Below are positions 17,933 to 26,365 of a stretch of DNA of 64,000 nt, one piece after another. Position 1 is the first letter of the stretch. Every line of letters starts with the position of its first letter. Below the pieces are notes generated by a model, which worked only from the letters and a program-made list of their open reading frames with translations, was not told where the DNA came from and made no database searches. The position numbers were made by a program, and so were the translations under genes. Source of the DNA: Peribacillus sp044761985 (lineage in GTDB: Bacteria > Bacillota > Bacilli > Bacillales > DSM-1321); NCBI RefSeq assembly GCF_044761985.1, contig NZ_JBIWDK010000002.1, forward strand, positions 496,001 through 560,000, written 5' to 3'.

Positions 17933-18024
17933 ATACTACTATAGCTAATAACAAGCTGAGATATGCAAGATTCCATTTACCCAATTTAAGAAAGTCTTAC
18001 ACTAAAATTGAAGGAGGAGTTTAT

Positions 18025-18372
18025 ATGTATCAAGTACATGTTGTAGAAAACGGTTTACAAGCTAAGGAAAAAATCGATGAGTTAGTTACAACCGGCTATA
18101 CGAAGGATGATGTATATTTATTTGCTCACGATAAGGATCGCTCTAAGCACCTTACCGAAAATACAAATACTGAAGATGTCGGCATGAAGGAACAAGGTTT
18201 CCTCGATACAGTTGGAAACCTCTTCAAATCACGTGGGGACGAACTACGTAACCGAATGAGCAATCTTGGACTTACCAAAACAGAAGCGGAACGTTATGAA
18301 GAAGTGTTAGATGAAGGAAAAGTCGTCATCATTGCATCCAAACAAGACAACAAAGACGGAGTTACTCATTAA
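18025..18372 (+). CDS. yflT: General stress protein 17M family (YflT)
   Basis: A 115-residue protein of the YflT/GSP17M family. The N-terminal half (VHVVENGLQAKEKIDELVTT, YTKDDVYLFAHDKDRS) is the conserved heat-induced stress-protein fold; a long hydrophilic helix follows. In B. subtilis members are induced by sigma-B under salt, heat or ethanol stress; their biochemical role is unknown. AAGGAGGAG lies before the ATG. A sigma-B-like promoter upstream agrees with the assignment. Confidence 0.88.
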   Translation: MYQVHVVENGLQAKEKIDELVTTGYTKDDVYLFAHDKDRSKHLTENTNTEDVGMKEQGFLDTVGNLFKSRGDELRNRMSNLGLTKTEAERYEEVLDEGKVVIIASKQDNKDGVTH

Positions 18373-18417
18373 TTCCCGTTAACCCATTACCCATTTACCC
18401 TATATCACATCCTATAT

Positions 18418-18450
18418 AAAATGAGGCCCCATTCGGGAGCCTCATTTTTT
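18418..18450. terminator. Terminator shared by yflT and moeB
   Basis: AAAATGAGGC and GCCTCATTTTTT form a stem around a short loop at the point where the two convergent genes meet. Confidence 0.85.
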
Positions 18451-18453
18451 GTG

Positions 18454-19473
18454 TTATCCAAGAATTCTTTGATACAACGCCTTTGCATGGACCATATCCT
18501 TCGTGCCATGAATTAACGCTCGGCCATCCTGAAAAATGACCATACGCTCCCCGTCTTTTTCACAAGAAAGAAGGAAAGGATTAACCTTGACTAAATAGTC
18601 ACTTCCCTTTAAATCTTTGGCCAGCTTCTCTAGTTGGAGTTTCAATGGCTTTGATGGCCTGACCTGTACCGTATCCCTTCCACAAAGGACAGCGGTTTTG
18701 GTCATATTATCCGCATTTAAAAACGGATACGTCCGTTGCTCCCCACATGAAAGACAGTCCGTTCTCTTTGCTTTCGTTAATTTAATCGTTTGATATTGGT
18801 TTCGCCATAAATCGAATGTAACAAGCGTTGGTCGAACTGCTTCCCAATCTTCGACTAAAATCTTCAAGGCTTCAGCCGTTTGATGAGCCACTACCATGGT
18901 TACGGCTGGAGAGATGATTCCACCGGTATCACAGGTCATCCCTTGTACCGGAATGGTTTTCATCAGGCAGTTCATACACGGTGTTTTATCTGGAAGAATC
19001 GTCATGGTCATGCCAACACTGCCTACGCATGCCCCATATATCCAAGGTATTTGAAGCTTTTGTGATAAATCATTGATTATCATCCGAGTCTCGAAGTTAT
19101 CTGTAGCATCTATTATCAAATCCACATGACCCAATAATGGTTCAAGCGTGCGTGCAGTGGCATCCATGATGACCGCCGCTACATCTACTTCGTGATTAAT
19201 AGCATGCAAGTGCCGCTTTGCCGCTTCGGCCTTTGGCAGTTTATCCTCGACATCCTGTTCCGTATATAACTGTTGACGTTGTAAATTACTGGACTCGACG
19301 TAATCCCGGTCCACAATGGTCAACTTTCCCACACCTGCACGAGTCAAGGCTTCTGCATTAGCGGAACCAAGCGCTCCAGCTCCCAGAAGCAAGACATGCT
19401 TTTGACGAATGTGGGCCTGTCCTCCTTCACCGATCGGAGAAAACAAGGTTTGTCTTGAATATCGCTCATTCAC
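18454..19473 (-). CDS. moeB: MoeB/ThiF family adenylyltransferase
   Basis: E1-like enzyme that adenylates the C-terminal Gly-Gly of a ubiquitin-like sulphur carrier, here most likely MoaD. The nucleotide-binding LLGAGALGSANAEAL is at about residues 30-44, DATDNFETR is conserved, and two CxxC pairs (CMNC, CLSC) are in place to bind zinc; the GMTCDTGGIISPAV segment carries the catalytic-loop Cys. Translation starts at GTG with GGGGGG 7 bases upstream. It is last in the mobA-moaE-moaD-moeB run, which supports a molybdopterin role over thiamine. Confidence 0.9.
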   Translation of the reverse strand: MNERYSRQTLFSPIGEGGQAHIRQKHVLLLGAGALGSANAEALTRAGVGKLTIVDRDYVESSNLQRQQLYTEQDVEDKLPKAEAAKRHLHAINHEVDVAAVIMDATARTLEPLLGHVDLIIDATDNFETRMIINDLSQKLQIPWIYGACVGSVGMTMTILPDKTPCMNCLMKTIPVQGMTCDTGGIISPAVTMVVAHQTAEALKILVEDWEAVRPTLVTFDLWRNQYQTIKLTKAKRTDCLSCGEQRTYPFLNADNMTKTAVLCGRDTVQVRPSKPLKLQLEKLAKDLKGSDYLVKVNPFLLSCEKDGERMVIFQDGRALIHGTKDMVHAKALYQRILG

Positions 19474-19493
19474 TATGATTCCCCCCTATCTAA

Positions 19494-19727
19494 TTAGCCT
19501 CCGCTGACAGGTGGTATGAAGGCGATGGTATCTCCATCAGCCACTATCACTTCGTCTCCGGCAAACTCTTCATTGACCGCTGTCATTACCGTATCCAGAC
19601 CTTCCAAATGGAACTCGGCCCTAATCTTTTCCTTTAGCTGAGCCACGCTCAACCCATTTCCTTCTATAGAAATAGTCTCTTTTCCCATTTCATCTTTTAG
19701 TTGAGCAAACAAAAGTACTTTAATCAT
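19494..19727 (-). CDS. moaD: Molybdopterin synthase sulphur-carrier subunit
   Basis: Ubiquitin-fold protein of 77 residues ending in the essential Gly-Gly (PPVSGG), which carries the thiocarboxylate sulphur used to make molybdopterin. The start is the ATG at 19727 (MIKVLLFAQLKDEMG) with GAGGGGG upstream; it overlaps the moaE stop by 8 bases, showing translational coupling. The open frame extends nine codons upstream, but that part lies inside moaE. Confidence 0.94.
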   Translation of the reverse strand: MIKVLLFAQLKDEMGKETISIEGNGLSVAQLKEKIRAEFHLEGLDTVMTAVNEEFAGDEVIVADGDTIAFIPPVSGG

Positions 19728-20184
19728 CGAGATCCCCCTCTTCTGGCTTTCCATTAGGATAAGGTACGGTTTCTAGTTGATTGCCAACCCATGTCTCCCC
19801 ATCTTCCCAATGTTCCTTTTTCCAAATCGGAACGATTTCCTTTATTCTTTCTATGGCATATCGATTAGCTTCATACGCGTCGTTACGATGTGGTGTACTT
19901 ACAGCGATGACCACTGCAATATCTGTAATTTCCAATTGACCGACCCGGTGAGTGATCGCCGTTTCTGCGTCAGGCCAGCGCTCCTTAATCTCCATCCCGA
20001 TTTGTTCTAACTTCTTGACCGCCATCGGTTCATAAGCCTCATAGATTAAGAATAGAGTCTTCTTCCCCTTCGTCATTTCCCTAACTGTACCAATGAAGGT
20101 CGTGACTGCACCTGCATCCCGCTTAACTACTTTATCTACCACTTCTTGAATGACGATCGGTTCCTTCGAAATTTCAAAATTCAT
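19720..20184 (-). CDS. moaE: Molybdopterin synthase catalytic subunit
   Basis: Large subunit of molybdopterin synthase, which adds two sulphurs from MoaD to precursor Z (cPMP). The family hallmarks GAVTTFIGTVREMTKGK, the AVVIAVSTPHRNDAYEANRYAIERIKE block and PIWKKEHWEDGETW are all present. The length of 154 residues is normal. Its start overlaps the mobA stop by 4 bases (ATGA) and its end overlaps moaD. Confidence 0.96.
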   Translation of the reverse strand: MNFEISKEPIVIQEVVDKVVKRDAGAVTTFIGTVREMTKGKKTLFLIYEAYEPMAVKKLEQIGMEIKERWPDAETAITHRVGQLEITDIAVVIAVSTPHRNDAYEANRYAIERIKEIVPIWKKEHWEDGETWVGNQLETVPYPNGKPEEGDLDD

Positions 20185-20810
20185 GGGGTACCTTCCTTTC
20201 TGACAATTTCAGTTTGGTATATATGTTTTGCTTCTTCATAATCTTCCATTGTATTCATATTAAAAAAGAGAAGACGGAAACGCTCAGGGTCTTCATGATA
20301 TAACGAAAAGTCGGTTTCCTTGATGACTTTCACCCTGATCTTTTCTAGAAAAAGCTTCATTTTCAATTCCTTCTTCTCCAGACATTCCGTTAACAAGGGT
20401 AGGCACCTTTTGTGATAGACCGCAAAGAGCGGCTGAAGTCTTCCATTGATTTCCGGAATGATGGCATCAAAATCCGATTCATAACATGAAAGCATTTCAT
20501 TGACCGCCTGATCATTTACAAAAGGCATATCACAGGCACTAAGGACCTGCAGCTCTGTTTCGGAAGAGGACATTCCAGCATGGAGTCCTCCAAGCGGACC
20601 TTGACCTATATATATATCAGGAATGAAAGGTAATTCAAGAAAGTGATATTCTTCAGGTGAATTCGTAACAACCAGGATGTTTTCCGTAACCTTTTTAAAG
20701 ACGTTCGCCACTCTTTGGATGTTCACCGCCTCGCCTATTTTCAGCAAGGCTTTATTCATACCCATTCGGCTTGATTGGCCACCGGCTAAAAGCAAGATCG
20801 TACAATTCAA
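20181..20810 (-). CDS. mobA: Molybdenum cofactor guanylyltransferase
   Basis: Attaches GMP to molybdopterin to give the guanine dinucleotide cofactor. The nucleotidyltransferase signature LLAGGQSSRMGMNKALL is at the N terminus, followed by GPLGGLHAGM and SACDMPFV. The start is set to TTG at 20810 because AGGAGGTG lies 6 bases upstream; the in-frame GTG at 20819 is inside that site. It is first in the moco cluster. moaA, moaB, moaC and moeA are not in the window. Confidence 0.92.
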   Translation of the reverse strand: MNCTILLLAGGQSSRMGMNKALLKIGEAVNIQRVANVFKKVTENILVVTNSPEEYHFLELPFIPDIYIGQGPLGGLHAGMSSSETELQVLSACDMPFVNDQAVNEMLSCYESDFDAIIPEINGRLQPLFAVYHKRCLPLLTECLEKKELKMKLFLEKIRVKVIKETDFSLYHEDPERFRLLFFNMNTMEDYEEAKHIYQTEIVRKEGTP

Positions 20811-21246
20811 CTGAAACACCTCCTATTATTTGATTGAACCCTTTACCATTTGGAAACGTTATAATGAATAAGTCCTTTTTAAACGAATTCGGTCGTACCT
20901 CAATAGTTTAAATCAACTTTTAAAATATTAACACTTTCACACCCTTATCAAAAGATTGAATATAGCATATTTCTCCGGTGTTTTACATTTTCAAATGGAT
21001 TTTACGCATTATATCCCTTTTTCATTGAATAATTCACCATTTCAATACAAAATTTGGCTGTACTCCCATAAAAATCACCAGATGAGATTTGTTCATTCTA
21101 TGTCATGTCCCGCCCCATTTTAAAGCCTGTATTTCCAGATATCTTCTTAGTTTTACATAATATAAATTTTGGTATATTCTAAAAATAAGATATTACGGTA
21201 CACTGATAATATCCATATCATTCAATACTCCTGAGGAGGTCACATA
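20811..21246. other. AT-rich divergent region mobA-pdxK
   Basis: 436 bases, very AT-rich, between divergent genes. It must contain promoters for both, but none stood out clearly and no repeat, RNA motif or convincing small ORF was seen. The ribosome-binding site of pdxK (GAGGAGG) is at its right end. Confidence 0.6.
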
Positions 21247-22065
21247 ATGACCATGAATAGAGCTATGACTGTTGCTGGTTCAGATTCCAGCGGCGGTGCA
21301 GGTCTTCAAGCTGATTTAAAGACATTTCAAGAATTCGGGATTTACGGAATGTCCGCTTTAACGACAATTGTCACCATGGATCCTAAAAACGGTTGGTCTC
21401 ACAATGTTTTCCCTACACCGGTCGAAATTTTAGAAGCCCAATTAGAAACGATTCTTTCTATCGGGATAGATGCCATGAAAACAGGCATGCTTGGTTCTGT
21501 TGAAATCATTGAGCTTGTTGCTCGTAAAATAGACGAATTGAAACTGGATAAGGTCGTAATCGACCCGGTTATGGTATGTAAAGGGGAAGATGAAGTTTTA
21601 CATCCGGAAACTGCTGTCGCACTTCGTGAGTTGCTTGTTCCACGTGCAACAGTCGTTACTCCAAACCTTTTCGAGGCTGCACAATTGGCTGGGACTGCCC
21701 CGATCAAAACGATTGATGATATGAAAAAGGCTGCCGAGAAAATCCATGCCCTTGGTGCCAAATATGTTCTGATCAAAGGTGGTAATAAGCTGGATCATGA
21801 CAAAGCCATCGACCTTTTATACGATGGAAAAGAGTTTGAAATCCTGGAATCCGAAAAAATCGAAACGACCAATACACACGGGGCCGGCTGCTCATCTTCA
21901 GCTGCAATTACGGCACAGTTAGCTGAAGGAAAGAGCCCTCGTGAAGCCATTTATGTCGCAAAAGACTTCATTACCGAAGCCGTCCGTCATTCTTGGAAAA
22001 TGAATGATTATGTAGGTCCGGTCAATCATGGTGCATACCATAAATATGGGACGCCTAAAAAATAA
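21247..22065 (+). CDS. pdxK: Pyridoxal/hydroxymethylpyrimidine kinase
   Basis: Ribokinase-family kinase of 272 residues, closely similar along its length to B. subtilis PdxK (formerly ThiD/YwdB), which phosphorylates pyridoxal and related B6 vitamers in salvage and can also act on hydroxymethylpyrimidine. The N terminus VAGSDSSGGAGLQADLKTF binds substrate, VIDPVMVCKG is conserved, and the anion-hole/catalytic segment is THGAGCSSSAA, where the family more often has CTFSAA. AGGAGG lies 7 bases before the ATG. It is monocistronic. Confidence 0.92.
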   Translation: MTMNRAMTVAGSDSSGGAGLQADLKTFQEFGIYGMSALTTIVTMDPKNGWSHNVFPTPVEILEAQLETILSIGIDAMKTGMLGSVEIIELVARKIDELKLDKVVIDPVMVCKGEDEVLHPETAVALRELLVPRATVVTPNLFEAAQLAGTAPIKTIDDMKKAAEKIHALGAKYVLIKGGNKLDHDKAIDLLYDGKEFEILESEKIETTNTHGAGCSSSAAITAQLAEGKSPREAIYVAKDFITEAVRHSWKMNDYVGPVNHGAYHKYGTPKK

Positions 22066-22079
22066 AAAATACTATTAAT

Positions 22080-22124
22080 TAAGAGGGTTGCTCAAATACT
22101 CGAGCGGCCCTCTTCGCTTTTTCC
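22080..22124 (+). terminator. pdxK terminator
   Basis: AAGAGGG and CCCTCTT flank a second paired segment GCTC/GAGC, and CTTTTTCC follows. Confidence 0.8.
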
Positions 22125-22191
22125 GCTTAACTTTAGTAAAATAGAAAGATGGAAAATGCTTATAGTTACCCAGTAAAGGAGGAATTGTCGA

Positions 22192-22539
22192 ATGAAACCT
22201 ATAGACCGTTCAGAGGTGCAGAAAGCCATCGATTCATTTGCAGGAAAAGATGTATACCTTCACCTTGAAACGACTAACGGTGCCTATGCCACCCATGTGG
22301 ATGAAGCTTTTTTTTCTGCAGGCGCTTATATTCGTAATGCACAAATTCAATATGAACACGGTAAGATTATTGGGGACGGACCTTTTCGCGTCGGCTTAAA
22401 ACTCATGATTGGCTGGGTATATGCTGAAGGCGTAAACCACTTCGAGATCGATGATCAAGGAAGATTATTGTTGGCAGGACTTGATTTCACGGGAAAACTT
22501 GCCGTTTCCCTTCAGATCAGTTCTACTCCCTTTGAATAA
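22192..22539 (+). CDS. yojF: YojF family (DUF1806) protein
   Basis: A 115-residue protein of the DUF1806 family, which is regularly found directly upstream of bshB2 in Bacillus. It shows a compact beta-rich pattern (DVYLHLETTNGAYATHVDEA, GDGPFRVGLKLMIGWVYAEG) and no signal peptide. AAGGAGG lies before the ATG. The neighbourhood suggests a link to bacillithiol metabolism, but no activity is known. Confidence 0.88.
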   Translation: MKPIDRSEVQKAIDSFAGKDVYLHLETTNGAYATHVDEAFFSAGAYIRNAQIQYEHGKIIGDGPFRVGLKLMIGWVYAEGVNHFEIDDQGRLLLAGLDFTGKLAVSLQISSTPFE

Positions 22540-22641
22540 CCAAAAGATATTTACACCATTTCTATTCATCCCGCACGTACGTTTCTCTTCGGCGGAACTC
22601 TTTTATAATTATTGTAAGTAGAACGAAAGGAGACGAGTATT

Positions 22642-23307
22642 ATGGAAAAAGAACAGCATATTTTAGTGATTTTCCCGCACCCCGATGATGAAGCCTTTTC
22701 TGTTTCAGGGATGCTTGCCTTACATAGTGAAGCCGGCACACCGATTACCTACCTCTGCTTGACTCTAGGGGAAATGGGTAGAAATTTAGGAAATCCTCCT
22801 TTCGCAACTAGAGAGTCCCTTCCTAAAATTCGCAAAAGAGAATTAATCGATGCAGCGAATGCCATTGGTATCCAAGACTTGCGCATGCTTGGTTTACGAG
22901 ATAAAACGATTGAGTTTGAAGATGATGAAAAATTGACCTCCCTGTTCACAGAGGCCATCAATGAACTTAATCCTTCATTGGTCATAACGTTTTATCCAGG
23001 ATACAGTGTCCACCCCGACCATGAAGCGACAGCACGTGCCGTCGTTCGCGCTGTAGAAAGAATCGAAGAAAAAGACCGTCCAAAGCTCCATTGTGTCGCC
23101 TTTTCCAATAATTGCATCGATGAATTGGGACAACCCGATATCATCCATGACATCACCGCAGCTGAAGATAAAAAGGTAGCGGCCATAACCGCGCACCGAT
23201 CGCAAACACAAGCAATGGTGGTTGATTGGAAGGAAAAATTCGAAAACCAAGATGCTGATTTCCTCGACTGGATTCGAAAAGAGCGATTATGGACCTACAA
23301 ATTTTAA
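22642..23307 (+). CDS. bshB2: Bacillithiol biosynthesis deacetylase BshB2
   Basis: PIG-L/LmbE-family zinc deacetylase that removes the acetyl group from N-acetylglucosaminyl-malate in bacillithiol synthesis. The metal motif FPHPDDEAF lies near residues 11-19 and the second ligand set is in GYSVHPDHEATARAV. Length 221 fits BshB2 (YojG). It follows yojF by about 100 bases, and AAAGGAGACG lies before the ATG. Confidence 0.94.
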   Translation: MEKEQHILVIFPHPDDEAFSVSGMLALHSEAGTPITYLCLTLGEMGRNLGNPPFATRESLPKIRKRELIDAANAIGIQDLRMLGLRDKTIEFEDDEKLTSLFTEAINELNPSLVITFYPGYSVHPDHEATARAVVRAVERIEEKDRPKLHCVAFSNNCIDELGQPDIIHDITAAEDKKVAAITAHRSQTQAMVVDWKEKFENQDADFLDWIRKERLWTYKF

Positions 23308-23331
23308 AAACCGCCATTTGGCGGTTTTTTT
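23306..23331 (+). terminator. bshB2 terminator
   Basis: AAAAACCGCC and GGCGGTTTTTTT form a short stem directly after the stop codon. Confidence 0.9.
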
Positions 23332-23451
23332 ATTTATTTCCATAAAAAAACGCCTGTTTGTAACAGACGTAGAAAAAGGGGGATTACTTAGAAAAGTAAA
23401 TCATACAATAAGTATCCCCATTTTCCATATTTTTAAACAAATAAGGGATAA

Positions 23452-24660
23452 TCAAGAAATCATTTGATCGCCCGTATTCTGCCTGGATGCCCTTGCTGAT
23501 GCCTTTTTACCATGAACAAAATAGTAAATGACTATCAACAAGACTGACAGAACAGCCATGCAGATAAACAACCCTTTAAAACCAGTATAAGGAACGAGGA
23601 ACCCTAGCATAAACGGTCCTAAACCAATTCCAAAGTCATAAAAGGTAAAGAATGTGGAGGTTGCCAATCCCATACGATTTGATGGAGATTCCTTGATGGA
23701 TATAGCCTGTGCGCTTGACTGAAACGTACCATATCCTACACCGATGAAAGCACCTGCAATCAAGAGCGTCAAGGCATGTTGCGATTGACTTAGTACGACC
23801 ATCCCAATTACAAATAAGACAAGGGAAGGGTAAATTACAGCATTTTCACCTTTCACATCGAACATACGCCCTGTAAATGGACGGGTAACTAAAAGGAATA
23901 TAGCGAACACGACAAAGAAAAAGCTCGCGGCATCCAGTAGGTTTATTTCCTTTGCAAAAGAAGTTAAATAGGACAAGATGCTCGAATAGGCTAAACCAGC
24001 AAACATCACAAGTATGGATATCGGTAAAGCACGTTTTTCAAAGTAGTCTTTGATGTTGAACCCCCGTGGTCGAGGCGCTTGATCTTTTGTTGCCTCAGGT
24101 ACAAATAAAAATAAAGAAGCCGCTAAAGAGAATGCAGCGAATAGTGACGCGGCATAGAAAATAAAGGAGTAGCTAAAATGCTGGGTAATGAACAATCCGA
24201 TAAATGGACCAAATGCCATGGCCAGGTTTGTACTCATGGCAAAGTATCCCGTACCTTCACCACGTCTTTCATTCGGTATGATATCAGCAACAATTGTTCC
24301 AGTGGCCGTTGTAGCGAGACCAAATGAGATACCATGAACCAACCGATCAATAAATAAAAGCGGCAAACTATCCACTTGCAGATAGAAAACGGAGGCTATA
24401 AAAAATAATACCAACGAACCAATAAGCATTTTCTTCCGACCTAATTGATCAATCTTTTTTCCGGCGATTGGTCGTACAAGTACTGCTCCCAAGACAAAAA
24501 TACTCGACGCCAGTCCGGCTTGAGCTTGAGAAGAATGGAAATTATCCATCGTATAAAGGGTCAAAGTGACCATCAAGACATAAAACGTTAAAAAGAGAAA
24601 AAAGTTTGCGGACGAAACAATAATAAAGTCTTTCGTCCACAATTTTGTTTTTTGATTCAT
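23452..24660 (-). CDS. MFS transporter
   Basis: A 402-residue major facilitator with about twelve hydrophobic segments. The cytoplasmic loop between segments 2 and 3 carries the family motif (GKKIDQLGRKKMLIG), and ERRGEGTGYFAMSTNLAMAFGP resembles motif C of drug-efflux members. It lies 15 bases downstream of a MarR regulator, which suggests regulated export of a toxic compound. The substrate cannot be named. Confidence 0.88.
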   Translation of the reverse strand: MNQKTKLWTKDFIIVSSANFFLFLTFYVLMVTLTLYTMDNFHSSQAQAGLASSIFVLGAVLVRPIAGKKIDQLGRKKMLIGSLVLFFIASVFYLQVDSLPLLFIDRLVHGISFGLATTATGTIVADIIPNERRGEGTGYFAMSTNLAMAFGPFIGLFITQHFSYSFIFYAASLFAAFSLAASLFLFVPEATKDQAPRPRGFNIKDYFEKRALPISILVMFAGLAYSSILSYLTSFAKEINLLDAASFFFVVFAIFLLVTRPFTGRMFDVKGENAVIYPSLVLFVIGMVVLSQSQHALTLLIAGAFIGVGYGTFQSSAQAISIKESPSNRMGLATSTFFTFYDFGIGLGPFMLGFLVPYTGFKGLFICMAVLSVLLIVIYYFVHGKKASARASRQNTGDQMIS

Positions 24661-24675
24661 TTCAATCCTTCTTCC

Positions 24676-25101
24676 TTACGATTGTTGTAACTTTTCCTTT
24701 AAGAATTTTAAGGTCCGCAATGTTGCTTCCCAGTCCTCTTCAGACAAACCATCTATTAATTGAAGTTCGAATTCATCTACTGCCTTTCTAGCTTTTAGGT
24801 ATGTTTTTTCACCTAAATCAGTTAACTGAATTCTCCGTTCCCGTTTATCTTTTCCCGGTATTTGTTCGATTAATTTTCGTTCTTCCAATCGATTCACCGT
24901 CCGGGTTACTGTCGGTTTCTCGACATCTAAGTAATTGCTGATTTCAACCAACGTGGTACTACCATATTCCTTCAGATAATAGATAATCATCCATTGAGAA
25001 TGAAAAAGATCGACCTTTGCCAGCTGCTCATTTAACTTCTTGGTGAACGTTCTTGAGAATTGCAGGTTATGGTGAAAAAATAAACCATCACGTAAAAACA
25101 A
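24676..25101 (-). CDS. MarR family transcriptional regulator
   Basis: A 141-residue winged-helix repressor. The recognition helix and wing are in YLDVEKPTVTRTVNRLEERKLIEQIPGKDKRERRIQLTD (about residues 60-98). Translation starts at TTG (25101), with GGGGGA 6 bases upstream. It is transcribed with the MFS gene behind it. A perfect 16-base palindrome lies 20 bases upstream of the start, so autorepression is likely and a small-molecule ligand probably relieves it. Confidence 0.92.
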   Translation of the reverse strand: MFLRDGLFFHHNLQFSRTFTKKLNEQLAKVDLFHSQWMIIYYLKEYGSTTLVEISNYLDVEKPTVTRTVNRLEERKLIEQIPGKDKRERRIQLTDLGEKTYLKARKAVDEFELQLIDGLSEEDWEATLRTLKFLKEKLQQS

Positions 25102-25121
25102 AGGTATTCCCCCTGAAAATT

Positions 25122-25137
25122 AGTTACCTAGGTAACT
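25122..25137. promoter_or_regulatory. Probable MarR operator (perfect palindrome)
   Basis: AGTTACCTAGGTAACT is a perfect 16-base inverted repeat just upstream of the marR ribosome-binding site. Size and position suit a MarR dimer. Confidence 0.7.
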
Positions 25138-25232
25138 ATACTACGATTCATCTGAATTGTCCAGCCAATCCCTATTGATTTATCCAGATACTACTCACAC
25201 ATTATCAGTATTCCCACTCCTCCCTGGAAGCA

Positions 25233-25258
25233 TAAAAAAAATGCCCTTTACAGGACAT
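25233..25258 (-). terminator. Terminator after the sugar dehydrogenase gene
   Basis: On the minus strand ATGTCC pairs with GGGCAT (one G-U pair) and is followed by eight T, 3 bases past the stop. Confidence 0.75.
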
Positions 25259-25261
25259 CTC

Positions 25262-26338
25262 TTAATGGGACTTAGCTAAGGGCAAACGATAAAGTTTATC
25301 ATCATTACGATCGGCCTTTCCACGCCCATCTGTATTATTGCTAATAAAATATAGGAATCCCCCGTCTACTAACACATCTCGTATCCGGCCAGAATCGGTA
25401 ACTAAATCCGTCATTTCCCCACTTTTTATATCATACCTCTTAAGTGCTTCTCCCCTTAAGGCAGCAACAAAAAGCTTGCCATCTGAATACGCAATCCCAG
25501 AAGGTGCCCATGTATCATTTCCGGAATGAATCATAGGAGCTTCCATATTTGATTGTGCCTCACTTCCCTCTATTTCCGGCCAGCCATAATTCTTTCCAGG
25601 GAGAATCGCGTTTAATTCATCATGTGCAGATTCACCATGTTCACTTTCGAACAGTTGTCCCGTTTCATCCCAAGCGAGGCCTTGCGGATTGCGATGTCCG
25701 TAAGAAAAAATATAGGAATTCTCGAAAGGATTATCGTCGGGGATGGTTCCGTCAAGATTCAAACGCAAAAGCTTGCCACCTAAAGAATCAAGATCCTGGG
25801 CAATCATTGGTTCCCTTGCATCTCCTGTTGTGGCAAATAGTTTTCCATCGGGGCCAATCTTTAAGCGTCCTCCATGATGATAGTCACCACTTGGAATCTT
25901 GTCGATTAGAATTTCCTTCTCTCTCCATGTATCATCCACCTGTTGGAGCGTGATGATCCGATTGGATGGTTTTCCGTTTTCCTCGTAGGTGTAATAGGCA
26001 AAAGCTTGATGGTTCTTCGAAAAGTCAGGGTCGAGCACAAATCCAAGCAATCCAGCTTCTGCCTTTGAGGACAACTTCTTTTCCAGCTGAACCTTCTGCC
26101 TCTCCATATGCTCATTCTTCCATTGCACGATGGTGCCTGACCGTTCTGAAACATACAAAGTCTCTCCATCTTTCTGAATCGACCATGGAGAAGCCAGGTT
26201 CGTTACCAGTACCTCAGGGCCATCTATCGCCGTTTCTGTTGAGTCTTCCTCAGGCTGTGCTCCGTTATTTCCCTCTCCCCCTGAACATCCCGTCAAGGCC
26301 AACGTAATCATGAGGATCAATGAACACCATCTTTTCAA
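25262..26338 (-). CDS. PQQ-dependent sugar dehydrogenase lipoprotein
   Basis: A 358-residue secreted lipoprotein: the signal peptide ends in the lipobox LTGC at about residues 15-18. The mature part is a beta-propeller of the soluble aldose sugar dehydrogenase (YliI/Gdh-B) family, with VLVTNLASPWSI, the active-site YHHGGRLKIGPDGKLFATTGD and SYGHRNPQGLAWD. The conserved His and Arg are present. Whether the organism makes or imports PQQ is unknown. It lies 27 bases downstream of the HAD gene on the same strand. Confidence 0.88.
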   Translation of the reverse strand: MKRWCSLILMITLALTGCSGGEGNNGAQPEEDSTETAIDGPEVLVTNLASPWSIQKDGETLYVSERSGTIVQWKNEHMERQKVQLEKKLSSKAEAGLLGFVLDPDFSKNHQAFAYYTYEENGKPSNRIITLQQVDDTWREKEILIDKIPSGDYHHGGRLKIGPDGKLFATTGDAREPMIAQDLDSLGGKLLRLNLDGTIPDDNPFENSYIFSYGHRNPQGLAWDETGQLFESEHGESAHDELNAILPGKNYGWPEIEGSEAQSNMEAPMIHSGNDTWAPSGIAYSDGKLFVAALRGEALKRYDIKSGEMTDLVTDSGRIRDVLVDGGFLYFISNNTDGRGKADRNDDKLYRLPLAKSH

Positions 26339-26365
26339 ATAAATTCCCTCCCTCGGTTTGCCGAG

